This document shows, one piece after another, positions 1 through 11,946 of a DNA stretch of 64,000 bases; the stretch's first letter is position 1; the number at the start of each line of letters is the position of its first letter. A model generated the notes under the pieces. That model ran no database searches, was not told the DNA's origin, and was given only the letters and a program-made list of their open reading frames with translations. Origin of the DNA: Ypsolopha sequella. Its lineage: Eukaryota > Arthropoda > Insecta > Lepidoptera > Ypsolophidae. The DNA lies in assembly GCA_934047225.1 (NCBI GenBank), contig OW204001.1:14616201-14680200 (forward strand), in the 5' to 3' direction. The translations under genes were made by a program, and so were the position numbers.

Positions 1-1720
1 GATGATTACTAACTTAAAGGCGCATCATTAAGTAATGTACTTTACTTGCAGGCACATTAAAGTCTAGCCCAAAGGCATCACGTAGAAGCAACCTACAGAA
101 CAGCAACACTTTGAAATTGCCTCATAATATAATAATAGAATAAATAGAAATAAAATAACATGGAACATAATGGCACCAGGAGCTGTGAAATACCTGACTG
201 TCACGAAGCTTGGGAAATGCTGGCTTCATCACGAAAAATATTGCGAATTAAAACGACACAGCTCTACAAAGAAAACTTTTCTATGGTGCACCAAAAAAAG
301 TTTACTGAGGCATCAAAATTAATTCAAATAGCTGGAAAATAGGCCGATCAGTCAGCTTTAACTGTTAAAATGAGCCTCCTTGAGCCACGCTATTTGTAGA
401 ATTATCCAATTTTCCATTCCACAACCATTATAATGTGCGCAAGAGTCGATTTTGAGCTTGTGCGTGACGGCTGAACCAGACGCCTCACGCGATTCACCTT
501 TTGTTTGACTACCTCTATGTATACCTGCCAGACAATTGTTCTACGAGACTATGGGCTGTGTGCCATAGGCATGGGTTTCAATTCAAGGTTTCAAGGATTT
601 CTAGTTCTTTTCATACCTAGTTTTATTGCAGTCGCCAAATGTTTTGGTTAACCAAATTAGGCTAGATAAAATGGAACCTAAAACATTTTTACGGAGCAAT
701 GTTGAATTGCCTGATCGTTTCATTTATAATTCTGTATGCGAAGTGACTATACCTATACCATAGTAGGCAGTATGTATAACAGTGTAGAGGCAAGAAAAAA
801 CTTTCTTTCAATTGTAGTCATGTGTAGGCGTATGTTGATGTTGAACGATCTCAAATGATTACAGATTTCATCGGTTTACATTTCTTGTAGGTCTCTGGCC
901 TACTTTTTGGACAAAACAATGTGGTATTTATAATCAGAAACGTTTTTCAATGTCATGGTCACAATATATTTAGATAAAGAGATTTTTATTGGATTAAACA
1001 ATAAGTTGGGTGCGCCGTATTATTTTCAATACCATTTGTGGTGGACGGCACCTCATTGTCCGTGATACTTTTATTCATGCAAAAGTTCCGTTCTGTCCTA
1101 CTATCAAGCTTTTGTTTTACTTGTCCTAGATTTCGAGGGAGTAAGTTAACTATCTCTGTTTGAAACCTTAATTGTAAAAACTCTATAATAAAATATATAC
1201 TGAAGGCTCTATAACACGTGCCTTTTAAATTGGAGTAAAAAGCTTCTTTTAGAACTTCTGCCGTACAATCCTTCTTTCAGAAAAACGTGATGACTTCACG
1301 TCGCTTAGAATTGATTATTTTCAACTAAACTTGTATTATATAAAATAAATCGTAAATCGTAAAATCAATGGAAATAAGTATTTTTATTAATACTTGTCAA
1401 ATTTTACTACAAGGTTGCCTATAAACAAAGTAATATTAAAGGAAACCATTCAATTCTGGTAGATAAGCGAGTTATTTTACTAGTACAACCAACACCAAAA
1501 GAAATAATTTTAATGCACACAAACAACTCCAAGCTAATAACAATGTACCTGCGCCAGCATGACAGGCTACCTGTTAGCAGTTCTTTCGGTGTCGTCATAG
1601 CCGGCAAATAAGGAGCTTGTACTGCAGGCGACTGTACACAAATAATATTCTTTATGCAAAATCGTTTTTTAACGATACTTAAAAACATATTACATTATAG
1701 TAGTAAATTAAAGGTATTTC
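1..1720. other. AT-rich DNA without a recognisable gene
   Basis: The open frames here are short (60 and 89 codons), low in complexity or rich in rare residues. None shows a domain, a plausible splice structure or a codon pattern I can defend. I see no long inverted repeat and no LINE tail. It could be intron or intergenic DNA. Confidence 0.5.
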
Positions 1721-1724
1721 TAAA

Positions 1725-2135
1725 GCCTCGTTTATGGCCAAATCAAAAATATTGAAAAATATGTATATGAATTATCAACTTCTTTTTCATACCACCAAAA
1801 CTTCTATATGAAAAAAAAAAATTCAACCGAATGGTGTTTTTTGGCTTAAATTCCCTACTGGCCCTAAGCGGTTCGGTCGATTTCATCTATTTATGGTTTG
1901 AGTAATAGATAAGCTTGATAGCTATAATTATAACATCGGATTATTCAATCGAACAGTCACGAACATACGAAAAGTATTATTTTCTCCTATTTCGCCCTAT
2001 CAAGGACGCAGCGTGCGTCGTAACAGCCACTATGTATTGCGCGCTGATATGAACGTTATTTCAATGTCGTTTCCGTCGATATTCGTATCGACAAACATCG
2101 AGCTGCTAATTTGGCGACACTAACTTTCGGGCAAT
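1725..2135 (+). repeat. Interspersed repeat X, copy 1
   Basis: This stretch matches the reverse complement of 20045-20375 over most of its length. Shared blocks include ATGGCCAAA(T/C)CAAAAATATTG, CCACCAAAACTTCTATATG, GAATGGTGTTTTTTGGCTT and the end block ACATCGAGCTGCTAATTTGG. Copy 1 carries about 100 extra bases in the middle (roughly 1890-2030). A weaker third relative lies at 39675-39785. I cannot name the family. It has no obvious terminal inverted repeats, so a retroelement or SINE fragment is one option. Confidence 0.7.
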
Positions 2136-2549
2136 CCCAACAAAGTTTTTGTTTATGGCAAATGCAATTGTTTTGAAGATACTCGTACTAAAATAACATT
2201 ATTTGTTGATACAATTTTTGAAGGGAAGTTGTTTGGGCATTTTGGTTATTTCTGGTCATTTGGTTATGAATTAAAAGGATCAACAAAAGTACGTCACAAT
2301 CACAATATGTATCCCAGATGGACCCTTAGGGCTTAGAGGTGGTGTAAATGGACATGAATTCCAAAAATATCATCTTTTCAAAATAACAACTGGTATATTT
2401 AAGCACACGAGCTATAATTTATTTATAGTTTTCTTACAAAACTGATTTAAATAAATATTACGTTACTTTCTGATGTAAAGTCTTTTTACGACATACTTTC
2501 CCTTTTGAACTGCTATAGTTAAAATCGACTTATTGAAGCTACTTTATTA

Positions 2550-2778
2550 CCATAATGCAAGGGTCTTCAACCCGCGGCCCGCGGGCCGACATTTTTGCAG
2601 CCCTCAGAGGCTAAGGAAATTTTCATCTATTCTATAAGAAAATTTTAATTCACTTGTTTGTTTATAAAATATTGTTGAGGTGGAATGTTTACGTGCGGCA
2701 ATGTGTGGCCCTTTGAGAGACCTGAAGTAGAACTATTGGCCCTCCAGCTAAAAAAGGTTGAAGACCCCTGCCATAATG
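2550..2778. mobile_element. hAT-type miniature element with perfect 8-bp target duplication
   Basis: The 213-bp element (2558-2770) is flanked by identical 8-bp copies of CCATAATG at 2550-2557 and 2771-2778. Its ends are inverted repeats, CAAGGGTCTTCAACC on the left and GGTTGAAGACCCCTG on the right, differing at one position. Just inside the left end is the GC-rich palindrome GCGGCCCGCGGGCC, common in non-autonomous hAT elements. There is no coding capacity, so it must have been moved by a transposase encoded elsewhere. The 8-bp duplication plus CA(A/G)GGGT ends is diagnostic of the hAT superfamily. Confidence 0.9.
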
Positions 2779-3675
2779 TATTCCTATACTGCAATGACTC
2801 TTGGCTACTGCTTTCTCTTCCATAGAAAATAAATGGGGTTTATATTACTCGGGATATTCCATATACAATAACAAAAACGATCGTTATCTCATACTTCATG
2901 ATTTACAGCAGTTTTAGTACTTTCCACATTAAACCTAATGAAAGAAGAATCTTTACATTTCCTCACTAAGCAGAAATAATAAATTTTTATTATAATAAAC
3001 CTTTTCTTTATGGTTAATACATTCATAATCGAATACCGATAAGGTAATAAAGTTTTAAGTTGATATACGTTTTCGATTAACACCTACCTGTAAAATCTTA
3101 TTGCAACACCTTAAGTCGGAAAATGCTATAATCCGCGGGACAGCTGATTTGTTAGAGGTGTTCCGATTTATTGAGATGCGACGTCTATGCTCAGGCGCAT
3201 TGGGGATGCTATTTGAGTAGGGCTGGTCGTCATATTGTATTCTGTGGCCACCGGCATATAACGAAGGTACAATACTTTTTTTTAAATTTGTGTAATCCTA
3301 GCTACGTGCAATGTTGATTTCATATAATAAAGAAAATTCTAGAAAACTTTTTTATTAATTATGTACATTTAAATAGCTGCAAAATAACCTTGATTCAGAA
3401 TATGTAGATAAAGATTTTGTAAATAGTTTTTAATGTTCACGAAAGTCTTGCGAATCAATTTTTTCACATCATAATTTTATTATAACTTCTAATATTGCTG
3501 GATATTCAATGGCAATAAATATTCTGAAAATATATTATACATATATCCGCAGTTGATATGGCAAAAAATAAATAAAATCGAAACAGGGAGTAAACTATAG
3601 AGAAGCAAAGAAATTACAAATGACAATCCTTACCGAAGAGGTTACAAAACATAGGGAGTACAGATACCTACGTTC
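2779..3675. other. AT-rich spacer, nothing recognised
   Basis: One 64-codon frame on the minus strand (2889-3083) is AT-driven and shows no domain. I see no long inverted repeat, tandem array or RNA gene. Confidence 0.5.
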
Positions 3676-4047
3676 CTATATATCAGAGGTTCCCAACATT
3701 TTACCACACGCGCCTCCTCCAACTTTATTCTAAAATCATGACGCCCTTTACCTGTTAGTTTGCGAACGGTGTACACCTGCTAATTGTTGGACACCTACGA
3801 TTTTACCTACATACCTACATTTTTTTCAATATAAGTTAATTAAACAAACGATTAAAACATATATGGGCGTGTTTTAACCAAATAACAAGTAGGTAAGCAA
3901 CCAACAAAAGTAAATAAAACATTAGAATAAGTCGCAATGATATCGTCAAGTAATATACAGTTTATTTTTGAAGCCACCTCGCACCTTGGCTCACTCTACG
4001 CCTCCGAATGGGGTGCGCCCCACCGGTTGGGAACCCCTGCTCTATAT
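3676..4047. mobile_element. hAT-type miniature element
   Basis: A 356-bp element (3684-4039) begins CAGAGGTTCCCAAC and ends GTTGGGAACCCCTG, an inverted repeat with one mismatch over about 14 bp. It is flanked by CTATATAT (3676-3683) and CTCTATAT (4040-4047), an 8-bp target duplication with one difference. The CAG(A/G)GGTTCCCAAC terminus is typical of hAT/Charlie-like elements. There is no open frame of note, so it is non-autonomous. Confidence 0.85.
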
Positions 4048-4432
4048 TATATTGATACAGTCATTTCTCAAGTTTAGTCACGATTCACTACCCATAACGC
4101 CACTGAAGAACAGGACGACCAGCTATGACTGCTTAGAATAACTTTGAATACCATAATTACCTTATGAATACACAAAAAGGCGAATAACTGACTAAATTGT
4201 CATTCTATTGTTAAATAAAAGAGTTATTGTTTTTTTTAGTGTTTATTGTTTGTCATAGACGGAAGAATACAAATTTTTAAAATAAATAATTTGGAGATAT
4301 TTGTATGCATCATTTTTACATCAGTGAAGCATAATTTTATAATGTCTGAGCACAGTCTACTAATAAAAAGGAAACATTTCTAAAATATTTGTTTCTGAAT
4401 TTATGATGTATCAATAAATATGATTATTATTA

Positions 4433-4790
4433 TCTTTCATCCATCAGCCTAGTTCGTCCACTGCTGGACATAAGCCTTTCCAGGACTTTGCCACTCCCGG
4501 CGTTCATCCTGGAAGAATTGCCCATACTCACACACGCTGGGCAGGCGGGTTGGTGAGCGCGGTGCCGGAACCCTCGCACCAGAGACGCCGCTGCCCGTCA
4601 CCAGTCTGTTCTATATAAGGCCCGGCTATTATACCGCCATCCATCGGTCTCAGGCATGGTGGGCCTCCTGGTTTTTTGCCTGTGAGCTGTCCTCTTACTC
4701 TCCCCCGAATTATTTCGAGGAAGTCTCCAAGTAAGATGGTGGTACCTCCACAGTCGAGCCCGGCATCAGCTCTACCACCTGTCATTATTA
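4433..4790 (-). repeat. LINE 3' end, antisense, copy 1
   Basis: A short CATC-rich tail is followed by the block CGTCCACTGCTGGACATAAG, a hallmark of 3' ends of insect non-LTR retrotransposons, here antisense. It is about 90% similar by eye to 31377-31770, with internal indels: copy 2 has extra bases after GGCCCGGCTATTA and after GGGCCTTCTGG. The 102-codon minus-strand frame over this stretch is most likely chance or decayed LINE sequence, not a gene. The copy is 5'-truncated, as is usual for LINEs. Confidence 0.8.
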
Positions 4791-4844
4791 TCTTTACTAT
4801 AATAAAATTTTGATTCCACTGATCCACAAGATACATATTAATAA

Positions 4845-5440
4845 AACCCGGTCAAGTGCGAGTAGGACTCGCGCCCTGAGGTTTCCGTACCATTTTAATA
4901 GGATACCATTTTACCATTCATACCATTTGAAATAGAAATTACTAACTTATCTTATTATAAACCTAGAAATGTATATGAAACAAAACTGCAAAATTAAGTT
5001 GGTTGAGTATGCGGGGACGTATCCCTAAAACTATATCATAAATCGGGGTTCCCAGTATTTGTTGTTTAAATACAGCATATGGTATAATATACAGAAATTA
5101 CAAATTCCTAAACACTTTGGTCTTTGTGACAGACCCCCTAAAAAAAAATGGTCTAAAAATTATTAAATGATTAAATTATTTATACTTTATAAGTTCCAGA
5201 AAATGAAACCCTACATGCCAAGGAAAAAAATGTTTTTTTTTTCGCTTTCATTTTCATGTATCAGGCCCCCCCTAAAAATAATTTAATTACATTTTTAATT
5301 CAATAATCGGTTTTGGGTCAACATTTTACATAACATATCAAAATTTCAGGTCTCCATCTCATTCCTTCTAAGAGCTAGGGACCCGTGACATATGGACAGA
5401 CAGACAGACAGATGGAATAGGACTCCATTTTGAAATATAA
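4845..5440 (+). repeat. Lepidopteran GTGCGAGT(C/A)GGACTCG repeat, copy 1
   Basis: It starts CCCGGTCAAGTGCGAGTAGG and continues with a degenerate TTTCCGTACCATT, the arrangement of a repeat found in great number in moth and butterfly genomes (from general knowledge). It ends with a short GACA run (GACAGACAGACAGACAGA) near 5395-5412. The middle is AT-rich and holds no ORF. A more complete copy lies in the other orientation at 32041-32600, and a start-like fragment at 25747-25850. Confidence 0.75.
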
Positions 5441-5476
5441 CGGCATTACCAAAGAAACTAAAAACAGAATTAAATA

Positions 5477-5572
5477 CAATGATGAATAATATTGTGATTG
5501 TTTACATTGCAGATGATATTTTTTGTTTTCGTCTGCAGTGTAAACAATTGTATTTATATTATTCATTGTTTT
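5477..5572. repeat. Foldback repeat, about 40-bp arms
   Basis: Left arm ACAATGATGAATAATATTG...TTGTTTACATTGCAGATGA and right arm TCGTCTGCAGTGTAAACAA...ATTATTCATTGTT are inverted copies matching at roughly 85% of positions, with a loop of about 15 bases. It may be a small MITE or the fused ends of one. No target duplication is evident. Confidence 0.6.
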
Positions 5573-5901
5573 AAATAGATTATAAATATAAACAAAAAAG
5601 TATGAATCATTATCGGAATATATTTCCACCAACTTGTAATTCAACTGACGACGACCACAAGTTTGTCGAAATAATTATTTCGATAATAATTAATACTTTA
5701 TTGATTCTATTTATAATCTATTTAAAATAATTTAAAGCTAAAAAAGGCTTTAAAATAATATTTATTTGATTATTATTCATTGTTGTAGATTTAATTGGAT
5801 TATACAATAAGTGTTCCTTGATAATGCCTTAAGGCGAAACCGGTTTGAGTTATTAAAGTGATATTAGTGAAACAGTACAAGTATATTTATCACTAGTAGA
5901 T

Positions 5902-5946
5902 GATGTTTGACCAAGTGCCGATATTGTTTGACCAAGTGCCGATAAT
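5902..5946. repeat. Tandem duplication of a 20-base unit
   Basis: The unit TGTTTGACCAAGTGCCGATA occurs twice in a row with at most one base between copies. It sits just after a stretch containing CCTTAAGGCGAAACCGGTTT, which resembles a LINE or repeat end. Confidence 0.75.
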
Positions 5947-6053
5947 CGCAAGTATTAACCATTGATGTAGGTGAGAATATGGAAGTATTTAATATTTGAA
6001 TCGCTATAAAGAAATATCTTTAATATTTAGATATAAAAAAACAAAAATATTTA

Positions 6054-6313
6054 TATACAACGTGTAACAGAAAGGTGTAATCATATTTGAAGAGCTTATT
6101 CAGTCAATGGTACAAATTTTACTATGGAACAAAACCTGTATCTCGATTTTTTTTTTCTGTTTTATAGAAAAATGCAATGCCGCTCCGCCGAAATGTATGG
6201 AAGGGCAGATTTTTTTTTTGAGATTTCAGGCTTGTCTCCATAGTAAAAGTTGTTCTCCATTGACTGAATAAGCTCTTCAAATATGGTTACACCTTTCTGT
6301 TACACGTTGTATA
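6054..6313. mobile_element. Tc1/mariner-type MITE with TA target duplication
   Basis: A 256-bp element (6056-6311) has inverted arms that start TACAACGTGTAACAGAAAGG and run about 80 bp each with few mismatches, through AGCTTATTCAGTCAATGG and ACTATGGA. It is flanked on both sides by TA, as expected for the Tc1/mariner superfamily. The centre is T-rich and non-coding. Long, well-kept arms point to a fairly recent insertion. Confidence 0.85.
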
Positions 6314-7552
6314 ACATTTAGTTACAGACAATTAGGTGTCGAATCATCCTTTTAAGTTAAGTTAACCTGTAATATATAACAGAGGTGTACCGACTCGGTC
6401 TCTGTGTTACACCGAGGGATGTAACAGAGGTGTTCTCGAATATTCACACCCACTTTAAATCAATTTTTACCAGTATATAATTTTCAACGAACCAATTCTT
6501 CGTCGACTTCAGCCGTGCGTGAATAACTCACTCATACAAGACGCCTTTAGATGATCAAAATCTAGATAAGAGATAATTTATGCAATCCTAGTCCATCACG
6601 TAATACTAATTGTTGAATTCTTCCATAATGTGCGTTACTTAGCAAGTAATTACTTGCATAATTTTACGTATTTTGCCCAAAAGCTATTGTCAAGCTGTCA
6701 GCGTCTGTATTTGCATTGTCCCAGGTAGAAGAAGGTTACTAAGCTAATTTGTCTGTGCCAGACTATGACATAATAAACCATTACATTGATAGGATTCTGA
6801 TACCACGCTGTCATGTAGCCTTGGTACAACGGAAGCTGAATTGGCTAATACAAATTAAAATTACTTAACTAATGCACTATTCGGTAAAGAAGCACTTCAT
6901 GTTTGGGCAAACATCTTGCAACTGTGAATATAATTTTTGTTGCATAACATTTTAGGAAATTAAAATAGGTATGTAAGTTTTAAAACGTGAATAAATTTAA
7001 TATTAATTTAATTTTGTAGAACTTTGTACAGATCCTCGTTATTACTTCAAATTTAAAAAAAATAATTGGTAAGTAGTTAAATGTGGGTGGTCACGCGAAA
7101 GGGGACCGAAAGGGATCCAGAGGAAAAGAATTTAAAAACTTATTCCTGAAAGCTCTAACTTGCCAAATTCTTTCCGGTCCCTTTTATCATGACCACTCTC
7201 AAATGTATCTACATTATACTCGTATTTATCTAAACCAACACCTACTGTCATGTACATTCGACGGTGTTGACCTGAACCCACATAAAAAAAGAATAGTACA
7301 TTGTTCACTGAGGGAAGAAAGGGGAAGATTACCAACGAGGGTGTAGTTTGAGGCCCGAGGCGAAGTCAATTGCCTCAATACACACGGGTTGGGAATCGCA
7401 CTTTCTCCCGAGTGATACATAGTGCTTTATACTACACCTGCGAGGAAATAGTATAATTTTACTTTTAATCAAGATACAATAAAAGAAACCGACTGACTCG
7501 CGTGCGATTGTCACTTTTTATTTCCTTCTTATTTTTTATTATGTACAGGAAA
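6314..7552. other. Spacer, nothing firm
   Basis: Overlapping frames on both strands at 7083-7514 come from one patch of higher GC content. None has a domain I recognise. GTGTAACA-like motifs recur at 6360-6430 (ATAACAGAGGTGTACC, TGTAACAGAGGTGTT) and may be a decayed relative of the MITE just upstream. Confidence 0.4.
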
Positions 7553-7627
7553 AGCAAGTGGCCAGTATAATTTTTCGAGTTTTATGTACGAGTTTGCAAA
7601 ATAATACTGGCCACTTGGCCACTTGCT
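7553..7627. repeat. Short foldback around AAGTGGCC
   Basis: AGCAAGTGGCCAGTAT at 7553-7568 is mirrored by ATACTGGCCACTTGGCCACTTGCT at 7604-7627. The right side has one extra copy of an AAGTGGCC-like unit. No flanking duplication was found. Confidence 0.6.
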
Positions 7628-9713
7628 CAGTCTTTATGTTATTTAAAAAAAAAAACAGCACGTTAAGAATGGATTTGCATATACTTTTTCTGCCCGCTCA
7701 AGCACGTTAACAATGAATTTTCACACACTTTTTCCGCCCGCATATTTGCATGACTGTAATGACGTATTTTCTGCATTGTTTTCAAAAAAGTAAGAAGGTA
7801 CTTTCCGAGCAGCTGTAGTATAAAAATTATAAATCTCAAAATTTGTATAGGATCTCGCAAATTACTAGATGTTCTTTTGACATTAACTTAAGTGGAACAG
7901 TAGAGACAGCGATTACATAATGAAATTAGTTACTCGACTTGCACCCGCTACCCGACTTGAATGATTCGATCAGCACGAACCTTTAACGATATGGCCTGCG
8001 CCCGTGCTTGCAGGCTTTTGTCTCATTCCAATCTCTCAATACATCGACTCGATTCTCGATTACTCGTTCCTTATCCAGTGAAAGTGATCCCTTCGAGATT
8101 TATGGGTTTCTTTAACTGGCTGCTCATTACTGGTCATGCGGAAGACGGATTGGGCCTGGTGACGTCACTCGTGTAATTGATTACGAATTACAACATTGAG
8201 GATGGATGCCAGACGTACCGAAACTATTTTGGTGTAGAATGCTGATTGATAAGCGTTGACCAGGCAGTGTTTTTATAGCTTTGGCGTTTCGATAAGGTCA
8301 TGAGTAATCTAATGTTTTATGTGCTGGTATGTTTTATTTATTTTATTTTATTATTAATTCCTGGGTATATTCTTGATCCATAATATCTTTTGATAGCCAT
8401 GACGTACTTTAAAAATAAATGCCTCGGACTTCATTGACTTTTTTTAAATTCTTGTAGGTATGTGCAAGATATTCATGTAAAGGTGATGAATCATTAAATA
8501 CATTGATAATAAAATAAGTTACCTGTAAAATATTTGGATCTGAACTTTTAGAATTTAATTTCCCAAGGTAACGAGGTAACGCTGCCAGCGTCTTGGGTAC
8601 CCTCCCCAGCGGCGACGATTTAAAAAACATTTTTTATTTAATATAGGCATTATATTTGCTAATAATTTAAATTTAGATTAAGTTTAGTTTTTAATTATAT
8701 TTCCCAATTTATATGTCCATGTAAGCAAAATTACGAATGAAAAATATTATACGATAAGATCTTTCAAAACTCATGGAACGCGAAAAGAAAGTGGTGCCCA
8801 GAACATAACCAATACGATAATTATTATTTTCACTTGGACTTTTCGAGTTACATAAATTGTTCGATCTAAGTCCCAATTGTCAATAGCCCGAAGGGAACAC
8901 ATAATGATTCTTATGCAACGCACGTAACGCCTATAATGCATAGTACTAATGACAAGTGATATTTTCGTGCAATGTATGAGCTCCTCAGTTTCGTTATGTT
9001 GGTGCCACTCTTTTGATTGAGTGAGACAAATTCGATAAGCGTATACTTAAAGGGCTCAACTTTCACTTTCGTAATTTATTGGAACTTATACTTTACGGTC
9101 AATTAAAATTTTAAATGGTACAGTGTAATTAATACGGTGTAATTTTTCACAGGAGCAAAGTTATCGCATTCCTTTTCTGTAGTAATTACGGAAAATTAAA
9201 GGAATTCCTTAGTAGTGGAATATAGGGAATTTAGCTCTTGCGTTATGCAACCCACTTTTTTCCGGACACATCATCGCTTGAGATGGACAGACGGTTGAAA
9301 ATGCGTGTAATTAAAAGCGTGTTTGAGTTCAACAAGACTACCAGATGATTACAGTTATTGCAACACAAAAAGGACCTTATCACGTCTCGTTAAGGGTCTC
9401 CGGGTCTCATTTCGTAATGTTGGTAGTACTAGTGACAAAAGCTGACACGGGTGACATGTGCGTTCGCTTACACACACAAAAAGTACGTGTAAAATTCCAG
9501 TTATTTTTCGTCTCCTTTCGTAATTAATTCTGCGTAAGATTTTTGGTCCGTTTTGCTTGAGTATTTTGGCGACTACCAGCTGTTTATTATTTCTGCAATA
9601 TTTTTATTGTAAGAATAACATTCAAGAAAGTAACACTTAAGATAATGAAATTTAAATCTCAAGGTTTAAAATGGATATGAAAACCTGTGTTCAAATTATA
9701 TTACATAGGTATT
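7628..9713. other. Spacer with weak open frames
   Basis: This is mostly AT-rich sequence with small frames lacking domains. One 73-codon minus-strand frame at 8409-8630 is less AT-biased in its first half (around residues 5-35, with LPRYLGKLNSKSSDPNI) and could be a remnant of a transposon or host gene. I do not recognise it. No hairpin or LINE tail is evident. Confidence 0.35.
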
Positions 9714-10014
9714 GTAAAGACTAATGAGGAAATGATGAGAATTGTAGAGTAAGAATGATGTTTGTAAAAACATAAGAGGGAAGATGATTGATAGTACTCT
9801 ATATGTTGATTCAACATGCATGTTAAATCGATTCGACATGACAGTTTCTTGAAAAATGTCATAAAAGAAAAGGTCAAGGGGAATAGGAAGACCTAGACGC
9901 ACCTAATTTACTCAAGTGAAGAAGAAAATAATGTCGTACCAAGAGGCGAAATCAACGGCAGAAAAATGGCGGTTCCTCTGCCGACAAGAGCGTAGCTCTC
10001 AAGTTATAGATTGA
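9714..10014 (+). pseudogene. LINE reverse transcriptase C-terminus, decayed
   Basis: Reading the plus strand, the frame at 9714 gives VKTNEEMMRIVE. After frame changes, the stretch 9888-10014 gives RPRRT, a stop, then KKKIMSYQEAKSTAEKWRF and RQERSSQ. This order (TNEEVLRR-like motif, RGRPR-like basic patch, then A-E-WR...RQ at the end) is the usual C-terminus of insect non-LTR retrotransposon ORF2 proteins of the RTE/CR1-like kind. Stops and frameshifts make it dead. It is followed by AATAAA-rich DNA and is 5'-truncated. Confidence 0.75.
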
Positions 10015-11756
10015 TTCAATAAAATATATATTTCAGGGAAAACTACAAAAACCGTTATATTCTCTCAAAAAGACAGAAACGAAAACTTGAAAAATATTCA
10101 TCTCAATTCTGTCACCCGAATGGACGGAACATTCACCGTTAAATTGTTCAAAAAAACTATTCCTCCTCGATCAAAGGAAAATTCTTTCACGAATTCCTTT
10201 AACAACCATTAAACATTCTCTGATAAAAAGCGAGGTTCGAAAATGGGGAATCAAAATAGTCTGTTACTATCTTTATAACCATGACCCCGCATAGTTTGGG
10301 AGAGCAATGGCATATAAAAGTTACAGTTACTACTGAAACTACATTATAAAAAAATAAAAAAATTAGTCGACATCCACCGAGGCTACGCACCTAGTGCCTA
10401 GCTACGGCGTAGCACGTCTACGAGAGATCTATAAAGTTTGTTGTGTGATGTAAAATACAGGAAAGGGTGGTCTCAAAATCACTGTTTAGAAAAAGATGCA
10501 CCATGAAATTATTTTTTTCAGACGATTTAAGGGTTAATTCTTCAATATCGTAAAACTCAAAACTCCTAGCTAAAAAAGATGTACACAAATATGGCTACTT
10601 CAAAGTAATAGTATTTTCCATAGTCCTGAATTCAGAAAAACCATGATATACATAGAAAATCTAATTATTTTGAAGCTACTACCTATATAATATCATTAAA
10701 CAGATCTGCTTTCGTATAAAGTATTTTTTATAGTTGAACTATATATTATATTTTTACCTGAGGCCAGTTTTTGTTAACACCACGTAAAAATGACCAGTTT
10801 TTATTTTTCATTAAAATATAGATATTATTTGCTGACGCATTAATGTTTACATCTGCTGTTAGAGCTACCTTCGTTCACGAGGACCTCTGATGAAGTGACA
10901 CAACATCGAGTTCTTCAAAACGATTAATCCAACATATGTATCAACATGCAGCGCCATCTAATGAGAAACATTCTCTCTTGTACGGACTGTATTCTACTAA
11001 GATTTCATTACATGCGTAGATTGCTGCACCTCCTCTACATCCATAACACTTAGCGTGTAATCGAAATAATATCCTCTCCTCATATTAATTATAGTATGTG
11101 ACGTGATCACGTGACGCATCCCGACTTTCTAGTACGAGATAAATAGCGTTCTCTTAATGAGACCACCGCATTATCTCGACTCGGGAGATGGGTTGAGTGC
11201 ATTTACCTTCATATTACATTACATGACTAGCTTTTGCTCGCGGCTTGCAAATGTTCATTTGCACGTAAAATAAAAAGTTTTATCGATAGTTTTCGGCTTG
11301 GCGATTATTTTATCAGCATCCCTTATAGCCTTTATGTTGACCAGGTTTACTCCGATGTAAAAAAAAAACTGCATACAAATCCGTTTTTTTAGTTCGAGTT
11401 AAAACGGAACAGACAAATAGACAACAATTCTATACATCGTAGTTTTGCCATGAAATACCTAATAACCCATTTCGTTTAAAATTTCACAAAAATATTCAAA
11501 GTAAGGTGCAGACACGAGTCTTTATTATTTATTTACTTCATTATTTTTTTCTGGAAAAATGTTGTTATTCCTTTGTTTTCCTTCTAAAATTTGTTGTAAA
11601 ACTTGTCAAAAACATTACATGTGCGAGAAGATTTATTTGAAAAATAATCACTCTGTTAACGTACTGTATTATGTAAAAAGTACAGTCGACAAAAGTAGTT
11701 AATGACCGCTAATAAAACTTGAACGCGTTTACATTAGACAGCAAATGTTCAGGCAG
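10015..11756. other. Spacer, repeat fragment near the end
   Basis: No gene is recognised. At 11225-11250 CTAGCTTTTGCTCGCGGCTTGC resembles the start of the GCGGCTTCGCCCGCG repeat seen at 26135. The rest is AT-rich with no long inverted repeat seen. Confidence 0.45.
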
Positions 11757-11882
11757 GTACAGTGGAGATCACATCAAGCTATATACTTGCAATACTAAAT
11801 TAGAAGTGTATAAGAATTATTAGAAGTGTATAAGATAGGTACAAAGTCCAATGTGTAAAAGTTAACGTCATCTCCACTGTAC
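11757..11882. repeat. Small element with 13-bp inverted ends
   Basis: GTACAGTGGAGAT at 11757-11769 is perfectly mirrored by ATCTCCACTGTAC at 11870-11882. Inside lies a direct duplication of TAGAAGTGTATAAGA near 11805-11835. It may be a 126-bp MITE, but no target duplication is evident. Confidence 0.45.
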
Positions 11883-11946
11883 AAGTCTTTTCGTAACTTC
11901 TTTCTTGAATACACTATGTCGAAAATTACGCCCCATCCATAGTACC

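Noticed and set aside
4528..4836. 102-codon minus-strand frame
   Set aside because: It lies in a LINE 3' end that recurs at 31377-31770, where the frame is not kept open.
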